Assembly: GCA_964634895.1 (NCBI GenBank)
Contig: CAZWJS010000033.1
Span: forward strand, 1 to 14,717
Direction: 5' to 3'
Source: CG-Epi1 sp964634895
GTDB lineage: Archaea; Thermoplasmatota; Poseidoniia; MGIII; CG-Epi1
DNA: 14,717 nt
Positions 1 through 7,560 of the stretch are shown in pieces (position 1 is the stretch's first letter; each line of letters opens with the position of its first letter). The notes under the pieces were generated by a model. The model saw only the letters and a list, made by a program, of their open reading frames with translations. It made no database searches and had not been told where the DNA came from. The translations under genes and the position numbers were made by a program.

Positions 1-209
1 GAGCAGAGGCTCTTGTAGCTTCTCTAGAAGGAGTCGATATTGAGGAAGCAATGGCTACAGCTGCCGTCGCTGCACCAGCTGCAGGCGCTGCACCAACTGC
101 TGCCGCTGCATCATCAGAAGAAGCTCCAGCTGAAGCAGAAGCCGAAGAAGAAGAAGAAGAAGTAAGCGAAGAAGACGCTGTATCTGGACTTGGCGCACTT
201 TTCGGTTGA
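1..209 (+). CDS. rpl12: Ribosomal protein P1 (archaeal L12), C-terminal part
   Basis: This is the 3' end of the acidic ribosomal stalk protein P1, which docks translation GTPases on the large subunit. Reading codons from base 3 gives 68 residues ending in TGA at 207-209; the start lies left of the window. The visible part has the end of the helical domain (ALVASLEGVDIEEAM), a long Ala/Pro-rich hinge, a Glu-rich acidic run and the tail DAVSGLGALFG. That order of alanine-rich hinge, acidic stretch and hydrophobic GLGxLFG end is diagnostic of archaeal P1; the tail is the part that contacts elongation factors. The gene normally follows L10 in an L1-L10-P1 operon, which cannot be seen here. The next gene starts 23 bases downstream on the same strand, so read-through transcription is plausible. 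Confidence 0.93.
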   Translation, partial: AEALVASLEGVDIEEAMATAAVAAPAAGAAPTAAAASSEEAPAEAEAEEEEEEVSEEDAVSGLGALFG

Positions 210-217
210 AATTGACT

Positions 218-233
218 TGAGTCTCAGGACTCA
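218..233 (+). promoter_or_regulatory. Small hairpin just before a start codon
   Basis: TGAGTC (218-223), loop TCAG (224-227) and GACTCA (228-233) form a perfect 6-bp stem with a 4-base loop. The stem fills most of the 23-base gap between P1 and the SAP/coiled-coil gene, and its last base is the A of the ATG at 233. No T-tract follows, so it does not look like an intrinsic terminator. It could mark an RNA-processing site or modulate translation of the second gene. Functional meaning is inference only. Confidence 0.35.
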
Positions 234-1369
234 TGTTAAGTTCAATGGATTCCGATCAGGAAACCCAAGCCCCCGCAGAACCTGAAGGTAGCAATCCTTC
301 TAAAGACAGCGGAAGCCTTGAAGATATTAATTCTGATTTCAGTAATTTGAAAGTAGATGAGTTGAAGGAGAAACTGAAAGAGTTAGATTTGCCAGTTTCA
401 GGTAAAAAATCAGAATTAGTTGAGAGACTTATTACTGCCTTTAAGAAAACCGTTGAGGATAAACCCGAAGTTTCAGAAGATAGTATCCTAATTCCAATGG
501 AAGAGCTAATTGATCTCTCTAGAACGGATTTAAGAAAATTAAGAAAGGATTACCACAATAAAGCTGAGGAGTTACGAGTCAAAAGAGATGAGCTCAATCT
601 TAAATCACAGACGCATGCCTCTAAGCGTAATGATTTGAATCTTAAAGCTAAGGAATACATGGATGAGGTACATCTTCACAGAGATCGAAGGAATGGTCTT
701 AATGTGGAAGTTGGTCAGATTAGGGATGATCGTAGAGAAGTGACTAATAAAGTAAATGCCTTAAAAGATAATTTTTTGAAGCTGAAACGAAAGCGTTTCT
801 CTGGCAGAAATCTTCCACCAATCTCACGTTTGAGAAAACAAATTCAAGAATTAGAGATTAAGCAAATGACAACTCCTTTGACTACCGATAAAGAAAGGGT
901 GTTAGTTGATGAAATTTCTTCACTTCAAAATAAGATAAAAGAGCATGATGATTTGATTGAGACAGATACGGATGTTTTGGATGCAAGGAACATATTCAGA
1001 GATACAGAAAAGGAGAGAAGAGCATTAAGTAAGAGTATGCAAAAAAAGAGACAGGAAGCTCAAGTTTCACATCATTCTATGAAAGATTCATTAAGATTAA
1101 ATCGTTCTACAAGGAGAAAAGCGGATTCATCACAGCGCTTGTTTGTGAAAGCCAAAGAAAAGGCTGATGAAGTTCATAATGAATATATAGAGTACCTTAG
1201 GGGAATGCAAGAAATTGATCGCATGACTGCATCACAAGGAAAATCTGGTTCAGTGGCAGATCAGAAAGCTAGTGCTGCAAGTGCAGAAGATTTATTTGCT
1301 AAGTTCTTGGCGGGTGAAAAATTATCAACGGAACAGTTGATGGTTATTCAAAAAGCAGGTATGCTGTGA
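233..1369 (+). CDS. SAP-domain protein with long coiled coil (COG1340-like)
   Basis: The 378-residue product has an acidic low-complexity N-terminus (1-36), a SAP motif at about 37-70 (LKVDELKEKLKELDLPVSGK followed by KSELVERLITAF), then a highly charged Lys/Glu/Arg-rich helical region at about 93-340 with coiled-coil character, and a short end segment, 348-378, with the pattern AEDLFAKFLAGEKLSTEQL. The helical part and the GEKLS-type end recall the uncharacterised archaeal coiled-coil family COG1340. SAP motifs usually bind nucleic acid, so a DNA- or RNA-associated structural role is possible but not shown. There is no signal peptide or membrane segment, so it is probably cytoplasmic. It lies 23 bases after P1 and probably shares its transcript. 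The start could instead be the ATG at 245 (fifth residue, MDSDQ), which would free the upstream hairpin; no strong Shine-Dalgarno site decides this. Confidence 0.8.
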   Translation: MLSSMDSDQETQAPAEPEGSNPSKDSGSLEDINSDFSNLKVDELKEKLKELDLPVSGKKSELVERLITAFKKTVEDKPEVSEDSILIPMEELIDLSRTDLRKLRKDYHNKAEELRVKRDELNLKSQTHASKRNDLNLKAKEYMDEVHLHRDRRNGLNVEVGQIRDDRREVTNKVNALKDNFLKLKRKRFSGRNLPPISRLRKQIQELEIKQMTTPLTTDKERVLVDEISSLQNKIKEHDDLIETDTDVLDARNIFRDTEKERRALSKSMQKKRQEAQVSHHSMKDSLRLNRSTRRKADSSQRLFVKAKEKADEVHNEYIEYLRGMQEIDRMTASQGKSGSVADQKASAASAEDLFAKFLAGEKLSTEQLMVIQKAGML

Positions 1370-1420
1370 TTTATACTATAATCTCATAAAGTCAAATTAC
1401 ATAGAGAATTAGAATTTTGA

Positions 1421-1430
1421 ATCTATTTAA
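1421..1430 (+). promoter_or_regulatory. TATA-like box for acetoacetyl-CoA synthetase gene
   Basis: ATCTATTTAA is centred about 27 bases before the ATG at 1454, inside the 84-base gap after the coiled-coil gene. Archaeal transcription starts roughly 25 bases downstream of the TATA box, so the transcript would begin at or next to the ATG, that is leaderless. No Shine-Dalgarno sequence is present, which agrees. Confidence 0.5.
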
Positions 1431-1453
1431 CCAGCGTTTATTATAGTCTAAAA

Positions 1454-3376
1454 ATGACTCTTCTTTGGACTCCATCTGATAAAAGAATTGAATCATCACT
1501 TCTGACAAAATTTATCAGTGACTTGCCTCTTGATTTTGATTCTTATTTTGATTTACACAAATGGTCTGTAGAGAACATGGAAGATTTTTGGTCATATTTT
1601 TGGAGTTTCTCAGGTATTATTCATTCAAAAAGTTTTGATACTGTATTGATGAATCCCAAGATGCCAGGGGCTTCTTGGTTTGATGGTGCTGAATTGAATT
1701 TTGCAGAGAACTTATTATCAGGCGAGCCTAGTCAAATTGCAATTATTGGAACCGGCGAGGGTTTTGATGATAAAATTGTAAATTTTGAAGAATTAAATAA
1801 ATTCGTTGCTCAGGCCCAAAAGGGCCTAGAAAATTTAGGAGTTACCAAAGGAACTAGAGTTGCAGCTTTTGTGCCTAATTGCATTGAAACAGTTGTATTG
1901 ATGCTTGCAGTTTCATCTTTGGGTGCAATATGGACTTCATGTTCTCCTGATTTTGGATCGCAAGGTGTCATTGATCGTTTTGGTCAAGTAGAACCCTCAA
2001 TCATGATTGTTTCGAATGGTTATTATTATGGCGGTAAAAGTTTTAGTATGGAGGCCAAAATAAATGGGATTTTGGATAATATAAGTACAATTGAACACTT
2101 AATATGTATAGATTTTTTGGATTTAAAGCTAGATTTTAAGCATAAATCGGTGATATCATATTCAGATTTAATATCGAATGATTCTGAAAAACCACATTTT
2201 AGGCAGTTACCCTTCAATCACCCTCTTTACATAATGTATTCCTCTGGGACTACAGGTCCTCCTAAGTCTATAGTTCATGGTTCTGGTGGGACTTTAATTC
2301 AACATCTCAAAGAACATCAATTGCAGTGCGATGTTCAGAGAGGTCGCGATACTATGTTTTGGTTCACTACATGTGGTTGGATGATGTGGAATTGGTTAGT
2401 TTCAGGTCTTGCTTCAGGATCACGAATAGTTCTTTACGATGGTAGTCCTAGTTATCCTGATTTAGGTAGTTTGTGGAGAATGGCGGAAAGAACAGGCGTG
2501 ACACATTTTGGCACAAGTCCTAAATTTCTATCAGTTTGTGAGAATTCTTCTTTAATTCCAAAAGAAATAGCTAATCTTTCAGAGTTTAGAGCACTTTTGT
2601 CTACAGGTTCTCCGTTAGTCCCAGAGCAATTTGACTGGGTTTATAGCAATGTAAGTTCAGATATGCAGTTATCATCAATCTCAGGTGGGACTGATATTAT
2701 AGGATGTTTCCTTGCCGGATCTCCTATTTTACCCGTTTTTAGAGGAGAATTACAGTGTGCACAATTAGGAATGGATGTTCAGTCTTGGAATTCAAGTGGT
2801 GAATCAGTTGTATGTGAAAGCGGTGAATTAGTATGTGTCAGACCCTTTCCCTCTATGCCTCTTAATTTCTGGAACGACCCAGATGACTCTAAATATAAAT
2901 CAGCCTATTTCGAAGAATTTCCAGGTGTTTGGACGCATGGTGATTATGTTGAAATAACAGAAAATAGCGGTGCTGTAATTTATGGAAGAAGTGATACAAC
3001 TCTAAATCCAGGAGGGGTGCGTATTGGGACTGCTGAAATATATAGAGCCGTTGAAGGAATAGTTGGAATTGAAGATGCAGTTGTTGTAGGCAGACCCGTG
3101 AAAGGTGATGTTGAGGTTATATTGTTCTTAAAATTAGAAGAAGATATTGTATTTGATGAAAAACTGGAGTTAGATATAAAACAATTAATACGTTCTAAGA
3201 CGACACCTCGTCATGTTCCAAAGTATATTTTTCCAATAGAAGATATTCCTTACACAATAAGTGGCAAAAAAGTAGAAAAGGCAGTTTTAGCAACAATTAT
3301 GGGTAAAGAAGTGAAGAATAAGGATGCTTTAGCTAATTCAGAGTCATTAGAAAATTTTTCTAAATTTTCTTTCTGA
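1454..3376 (+). CDS. aacS: Acetoacetyl-CoA synthetase (acetoacetate-CoA ligase)
   Basis: This member of the ANL (acyl-adenylate-forming) superfamily activates acetoacetate to acetoacetyl-CoA with ATP and CoA (EC 6.2.1.16). Its 640 residues match the usual length of about 650. The ATP-binding loop YSSGTTGPPKSIVHG begins at residue 262. The adenylate-binding segment SGGTDIIGCFLAG follows, then the hinge region with YGRSDTTLNPGGVRIGTAEI. The C-terminal PYTISGKKVE carries the likely catalytic lysine, K605, directly after Ser-Gly. The acetoacetate-specific features, as opposed to acetyl-CoA synthetase, are IVHG after the P-loop, PVFRGELQC, the ISGKKVE form of the lysine motif, and an end resembling ALANSESLENF. 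It has its own TATA-like box and is probably leaderless. It would feed ketone-body carbon to thiolase or mevalonate synthesis, but no partner gene is adjacent. The protease gene begins 11 bases after its stop. Confidence 0.93.
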   Translation: MTLLWTPSDKRIESSLLTKFISDLPLDFDSYFDLHKWSVENMEDFWSYFWSFSGIIHSKSFDTVLMNPKMPGASWFDGAELNFAENLLSGEPSQIAIIGTGEGFDDKIVNFEELNKFVAQAQKGLENLGVTKGTRVAAFVPNCIETVVLMLAVSSLGAIWTSCSPDFGSQGVIDRFGQVEPSIMIVSNGYYYGGKSFSMEAKINGILDNISTIEHLICIDFLDLKLDFKHKSVISYSDLISNDSEKPHFRQLPFNHPLYIMYSSGTTGPPKSIVHGSGGTLIQHLKEHQLQCDVQRGRDTMFWFTTCGWMMWNWLVSGLASGSRIVLYDGSPSYPDLGSLWRMAERTGVTHFGTSPKFLSVCENSSLIPKEIANLSEFRALLSTGSPLVPEQFDWVYSNVSSDMQLSSISGGTDIIGCFLAGSPILPVFRGELQCAQLGMDVQSWNSSGESVVCESGELVCVRPFPSMPLNFWNDPDDSKYKSAYFEEFPGVWTHGDYVEITENSGAVIYGRSDTTLNPGGVRIGTAEIYRAVEGIVGIEDAVVVGRPVKGDVEVILFLKLEEDIVFDEKLELDIKQLIRSKTTPRHVPKYIFPIEDIPYTISGKKVEKAVLATIMGKEVKNKDALANSESLENFSKFSF

Positions 3377-3387
3377 AAGTCTTTAGA

Positions 3388-6300
3388 ATGCCCCTCTTCT
3401 ACAAGCATATGAAAACTTATTTGATTGTTGCTTTTTTGCTTAGCACAATTTTGTTTAGTTTTGTTGATGTAGCTGAATTCGAGGTTGAACCACAGCCTCA
3501 AATTGTAAATATTGAGTTTGACCACGAAAATGAATGTGGTTTTAGAACGTTTTCTAATGCAGTTCAGTCATCCTTTACACACGTTTCAGATTTGGATAAT
3601 TATAGTCCTTCACAAATTTATTTGACTAAGAATTGGGTTGTAACTCTTGAAGCACCCTATTGCCATTATGAGCTTGGTAGATTTTTGTTGGATTATAAAG
3701 TTGAAAATTACCATAGTTATTCACTATTAAATGGGACTTGGATTATTAATTTTCAAACTGGTGACTTAGCTTTTTCTTATCTGTCTGATTTGGAAAACTT
3801 GGGATATATTTGGAATTTTTATCCACTAGTTCAGAAAGATTTAGATCTTAGGTATGAGCCAAATGATGCAAATTACACTTCTGGCGAGCAGTGGTATCTG
3901 AATAATTATGGTCAGAATAATGGAACATCTGGCGTTGATTTGAATATCAAAGGTGCTTGGGATAATTATGATGGAAAAGGGATATTAATTGGAGTTCTCG
4001 ATGATGGAGTTGATTATCAGCATCCTGATTTGTCACCTAATTTCTTATCTTCGCATAGTTTTGATTATTGTGGTAATGATACAGATGTAAATCCTACAGA
4101 TTCTGATGAGAATGGGCAGGTAGATTGGCATGGTACTGCAGTCTCAGGTATTGCAGCTGGTAAAGGAGATAATAGTATTGGCATCTCAGGTGTGGCATAC
4201 AATGCTAGTATTATTGGCATACGATTGGTTGCGGATGATTGTATTCCAGATTATAATTCTGATGAGGCTGAGGCACTTGCATTAAATCATCATTTAGATT
4301 TAGTAGATATTTATACTAATAGTTGGGGTCCGATCGATGATGGTAGCACTTTAGGTGAAATAGGCCCACTTACTTTGGCCGCACTTGAGAGGGGGATATC
4401 CGAAGGTCGAGGTGGGCTTGGTTCTATTTACACTTGGGCTAATGGTAATGGTCGGGAAAACCTAGATCAATCTAACAAAGATGGATATGCTAATAGTAGA
4501 TATACTATAGCAGTAGGTGCACTAAATTGGCAAGGTAAACAAACCAGTTACTCAGAGGCAGGTCCTAATATTCTCGTTTCTGCCCCTTCACACAACAATT
4601 ATAATTGGGTTGATCCAGCAATATTTACTACAGATATTTCAGGATTAGAAGGTGCTAATTCTACAGACTATATGTCAAAAATGGGAGGTACTTCTGCAGC
4701 GACTCCAATGGTAGCAGGAGTTGTTGCTTTGATGCTTGAGGCAAATGAGAACTTAACTTGGAGAGATGTGCAGCATATATTAGTTCGAACTTCTAAAATA
4801 GTAGATGAAGACCATCTCGGCTGGTTTAAGACATATGAAGGATATGATTACAATCATGCCTATGGATATGGTTTAGTTGATGCTACAGCAGCAGTTAATA
4901 TGGCTGAAAATTGGCAGACAAGGGAGGAAGAAGTAGTAGTTCATACAGGGGAGAAGCACGTTGATAAACATATATTTGATGACAATGATGTCGGTGTATC
5001 TTCAACTTTAACTGTTAATGAAAGTATCAATATAGAGAGTGTAGAAATATTAGTTAATATTACTCATTACTATAGAGGAGATTTGAATGTTTTTTTGACA
5101 TCACCAAATGGAATCGTTTCTGAGTTAGTTAGGTCTCATAATGACCCAGGTCTCCACTATAGAAACTGGACTTTTAGTTCAGTAGTACATTGGGATGAAA
5201 ATTCATTTGGTGACTGGACTATCAAGGTCAATGATACTACAGGTGGCGGTTCAGGCGATTTCAATTCATGGAATTTGACATTTTATGGTTCTTCTGAACC
5301 AGATTATGATGGAGATGGTTTAGGAGATTATGCTGAAAATGTTATTGGGACCTATTATAATGAAGCGGACTCTGATTTTGATGGGTTGTTGGATGGTGAG
5401 GAATTTTATGGTTGGGAAGATTTACTTGGAAATTCTCACAAGACTAATCCATTAGATAAAGATACAGATAATGATGGCTGGTCAGATTGGGATGAAGGAT
5501 TTAATGAAACATTCATTACGGATCCAAATGATAATGATACTGATGATGATGGTCTACTAGATGGTGATGAGATATTAGGAACTTCAAAAAATTCAGGTTA
5601 TTTTACCAATCCATTAAGTGTCGATACAGATAATGACACATTATTAGATTTTAATGAGATATATGCATATTTGTTTAACTTATCAGCTAGCGATCCAACT
5701 AAAATAGATACAGATAATGATACCATGCCTGATCCATATGAATTAGAGAAAGGTTTTGACCCAGGAAATCAGCTTGATGGCTCCATGGATTCAGATTATG
5801 ACGGTTTTGATTCAAATTTTGATGGTATAATTGATCAGTCTGAATACTATACAAATGCTATGGAATATGTAATTGGTACTGATCCCTTTAATTATGATAC
5901 AGATTATGATAGCATGAGCGATGGTTGGGAATATTTCTGGGGGTTAAATCCATTAGTTGATGATTCCCAAGAAGATTTTGATAATGACAGTTTGACTAAC
6001 ATTTATGAATATGATAATATGCTTGTCGAAAGTAAAATATTTTCCCTCACAGAACCAAATTTAAGGGCCTATTGGAAATTTGATGGAACAGATCCTACAA
6101 CCATATTGGATATGACAGTTAATTTCAATCTTGGAGTGTCCTTAGGCCAACCTAGTCGTGTACCTGCATTATATAGAAATGGTATGTATTGCGACGGAAT
6201 CGATGATTATTCTAGATTGGCTACAATAGTTCCAACTAAATTAACTGAGTATACGGTTCAGGGATGGGTTAATCTTACAAACTTCACAGATGATTTTGGA

Positions 6301-7560
6301 ACTGTTTTTGGTACAGCAAAAGATGGTAAAACGTGGCTAGGAATAAACTCAGATAATTATTTTGAATTTCGCGTGACCTCAGGTAATACAGTGTATAAGA
6401 CTCCAATCACTAATAATAGTGTCATCGCTAAATTAGGGGTTTGGTACCATCTTTCTGCAACATATAGTGAAACAACTGATAATCTAAAATTATATGTTAA
6501 TGGTTCCTTGGTTTCAGAAAAGAATATTTCTTCTTTAGATAGTATAAATGTCAATTCTGATTATAATTACATGTGTAGAGGTGACACTGGCGAATATCTT
6601 AATGGAACAATTGATAATATTGCAGTTTGGAACAGGGTTCTAACTGCAGATGAGATACGCTATGTTTTTGAGCAACCTCTTGGTTTTGGAGCTTATTACT
6701 CATTCAAAACAGATGACGGGATTCTAAAGACCAATCCTAATTCAACTGACACAGACGGAGATAACCTAAGTGATGTCGAAGAGTTTTATTTTGGTATAGA
6801 CGGTTTTATCACAGATCCTACAAATCCAGATACAGATAATGATGGTATATCTGATTATAAAGAATTTTTCGAGACTAAGACCTCTCCTATTGAGAACGAT
6901 ACGGATGGTGATGGTTTTGATGATTTTTATGGTTTTATTTTAAATGATACTAGTAACCTGAGAATAAATCAAACCGGAGATGCGTTTCCACTAGACTCGT
7001 TGGATTGGAATGATACAGATGGTGATGGAGTTGGGGATAATAGTGATGCGTTTCCATCTAATGCAAGCGAACAGTATGATACAGATGGCGATGGTCTTGG
7101 AGATAACATAGAGAATAGTAATTGCATATTTGGAGAGAAATATGATGAATGTACTAAGTTTGACAATAATGATACAGATGGTGACGGTGTTGATGATTAC
7201 AATGATACGTTTCCACTCAATTTTACAGAAAGCATAGACACCGATGAAGATGGTATTGGAGACAATTCCGATGCCTGTCCTGATGATTCTAGAGGGCATA
7301 TCGATACAGATGAAGATGGTTTTTGTGATTCATATGATGCATTTCCTGAGAATCCTTTAGAATGGTCAGATCAGGATAAGGACGGCTATGGAGATAATTC
7401 AGATAAATATCCTAACGATTCAAACAGGTATAATGACCCTCTAGCCGAATCCGAAAAGGCGACACCAATCTCTGGAGGATCTATGGACTCGGCCCTTGTC
7501 GTGATTGTTGCCTTAGGTAGCGTTTATTTCATATTTAAATATTTTGTGAGAAGGTTATAA
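3388..7560 (+). CDS. Furin/kexin-like membrane-anchored serine protease with Ca-binding repeats
   Basis: A 1390-residue secreted peptidase of family S8, subfamily B (proprotein convertases). In order it has: a signal peptide (start M1, or M8 at base 3409, followed by KTYLIVAFLLSTILFSF); a prodomain to about 150-155; a catalytic domain at about 156-512 with D205 (GVLDDGVDYQHPD), H248 (DWHGTAVSG), oxyanion N354 (WANGNG) and S436 (GGTSAATP); a P domain at about 532-634 (HYYRGDLNVFLTSPNG); DxDxDG thrombospondin type 3-like calcium repeats at 639-875; a LamG/jelly-roll domain at 892-1096; a second repeat block at 1121-1350; and a membrane segment at about 1368-1387 ending RRL. Stretches such as LEANENLTWRDVQHILVRTS closely resemble human furin as I recall it. 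It should process or degrade proteins outside the cell. M8 gives the more typical signal peptide; TATA-like sequences fit either start. Its stop codon directly adjoins that of the convergent FTCD gene. The exact substrate is unknown. Confidence 0.93.
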   Translation: MPLFYKHMKTYLIVAFLLSTILFSFVDVAEFEVEPQPQIVNIEFDHENECGFRTFSNAVQSSFTHVSDLDNYSPSQIYLTKNWVVTLEAPYCHYELGRFLLDYKVENYHSYSLLNGTWIINFQTGDLAFSYLSDLENLGYIWNFYPLVQKDLDLRYEPNDANYTSGEQWYLNNYGQNNGTSGVDLNIKGAWDNYDGKGILIGVLDDGVDYQHPDLSPNFLSSHSFDYCGNDTDVNPTDSDENGQVDWHGTAVSGIAAGKGDNSIGISGVAYNASIIGIRLVADDCIPDYNSDEAEALALNHHLDLVDIYTNSWGPIDDGSTLGEIGPLTLAALERGISEGRGGLGSIYTWANGNGRENLDQSNKDGYANSRYTIAVGALNWQGKQTSYSEAGPNILVSAPSHNNYNWVDPAIFTTDISGLEGANSTDYMSKMGGTSAATPMVAGVVALMLEANENLTWRDVQHILVRTSKIVDEDHLGWFKTYEGYDYNHAYGYGLVDATAAVNMAENWQTREEEVVVHTGEKHVDKHIFDDNDVGVSSTLTVNESINIESVEILVNITHYYRGDLNVFLTSPNGIVSELVRSHNDPGLHYRNWTFSSVVHWDENSFGDWTIKVNDTTGGGSGDFNSWNLTFYGSSEPDYDGDGLGDYAENVIGTYYNEADSDFDGLLDGEEFYGWEDLLGNSHKTNPLDKDTDNDGWSDWDEGFNETFITDPNDNDTDDDGLLDGDEILGTSKNSGYFTNPLSVDTDNDTLLDFNEIYAYLFNLSASDPTKIDTDNDTMPDPYELEKGFDPGNQLDGSMDSDYDGFDSNFDGIIDQSEYYTNAMEYVIGTDPFNYDTDYDSMSDGWEYFWGLNPLVDDSQEDFDNDSLTNIYEYDNMLVESKIFSLTEPNLRAYWKFDGTDPTTILDMTVNFNLGVSLGQPSRVPALYRNGMYCDGIDDYSRLATIVPTKLTEYTVQGWVNLTNFTDDFGTVFGTAKDGKTWLGINSDNYFEFRVTSGNTVYKTPITNNSVIAKLGVWYHLSATYSETTDNLKLYVNGSLVSEKNISSLDSINVNSDYNYMCRGDTGEYLNGTIDNIAVWNRVLTADEIRYVFEQPLGFGAYYSFKTDDGILKTNPNSTDTDGDNLSDVEEFYFGIDGFITDPTNPDTDNDGISDYKEFFETKTSPIENDTDGDGFDDFYGFILNDTSNLRINQTGDAFPLDSLDWNDTDGDGVGDNSDAFPSNASEQYDTDGDGLGDNIENSNCIFGEKYDECTKFDNNDTDGDGVDDYNDTFPLNFTESIDTDEDGIGDNSDACPDDSRGHIDTDEDGFCDSYDAFPENPLEWSDQDKDGYGDNSDKYPNDSNRYNDPLAESEKATPISGGSMDSALVVIVALGSVYFIFKYFVRRL
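5302..6012 (+). repeat. Coding repeat block 1: nine thrombospondin type 3-like units
   Basis: Within the protease gene (residues 639-875) the pattern DxDxDGxxDxxE recurs about nine times, for example DYDGDGLGDYAEN, DTDNDGWSDWDE, DTDDDGLLDGDE, DTDNDTMPDPYE and DFDNDSLTNIYE. Spacing is irregular, 20-45 residues. Acidic side chains at alternating positions are the calcium-binding signature of such repeats. Several units replace the Gly by Thr or Ser (NDT, NDS, YDS), which would alter the loop. The block links the P domain to the LamG-like domain. Confidence 0.85.
6061..6675 (+). other. LamG-like (concanavalin-type jelly-roll) domain in the protease
   Basis: Residues 892-1096 of the protease have the usual LamG-like landmarks: an opening LRAYWKFDGTDP, then CDGIDDYSRL, a central YTVQGWVNLTNF strand pair, the GVWYHLSATY strand, KLYVNGSLVSE, and the closing IDNIAVWNRVLTADEIRYVF. 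Such domains commonly bind glycans or protein surfaces. It interrupts the two calcium-repeat blocks, so it may hold the protease to a polysaccharide or particle. The ligand cannot be inferred. Confidence 0.8.
6748..7437 (+). repeat. Coding repeat block 2: nine thrombospondin type 3-like units
   Basis: Residues 1121-1350 of the protease carry about nine units, several of a longer form than in block 1: DTDGDGVGDNSDAFP, DTDGDGVDDYNDTFP, DTDEDGIGDNSDACP, DTDEDGFCDSYDAFP and DQDKDGYGDNSDKYP. The DNA repeats too, with near-identical GATACAGATGGTGATGG copies at about 6898, 7014, 7078 and 7171, which suggests recent internal duplication. Repeated codons also create long spurious open frames on the - strand here. 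The block ends about 18 residues before the membrane anchor and may act as a calcium-stiffened stalk. Confidence 0.85.

Noticed and set aside
210..232. Intrinsic terminator after P1.
   Set aside because: The hairpin is short and not followed by a T-run, and its 3' arm leads straight into the next start codon.
3250..3525. A 91-codon - strand frame over the aacS-protease junction.
   Set aside because: It lies antisense to two recognised genes, including a conserved catalytic motif and a signal peptide, and has no promoter or family resemblance.
6969..7299. Two long - strand open frames opposite the second calcium-repeat block, rich in Ile/Val or Ser/Pro.
   Set aside because: They are created by the repeated GAT/ACA/GGT codons of the protease; no start signal, no domain, and they lie antisense within a clear gene.
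7440..7557. Archaeosortase-type PGF-CTERM sorting signal at the end of the protease.
   Set aside because: There is a hydrophobic segment followed by RRL, but no PGF tripeptide or close variant before it, so a plain membrane anchor is the better reading.
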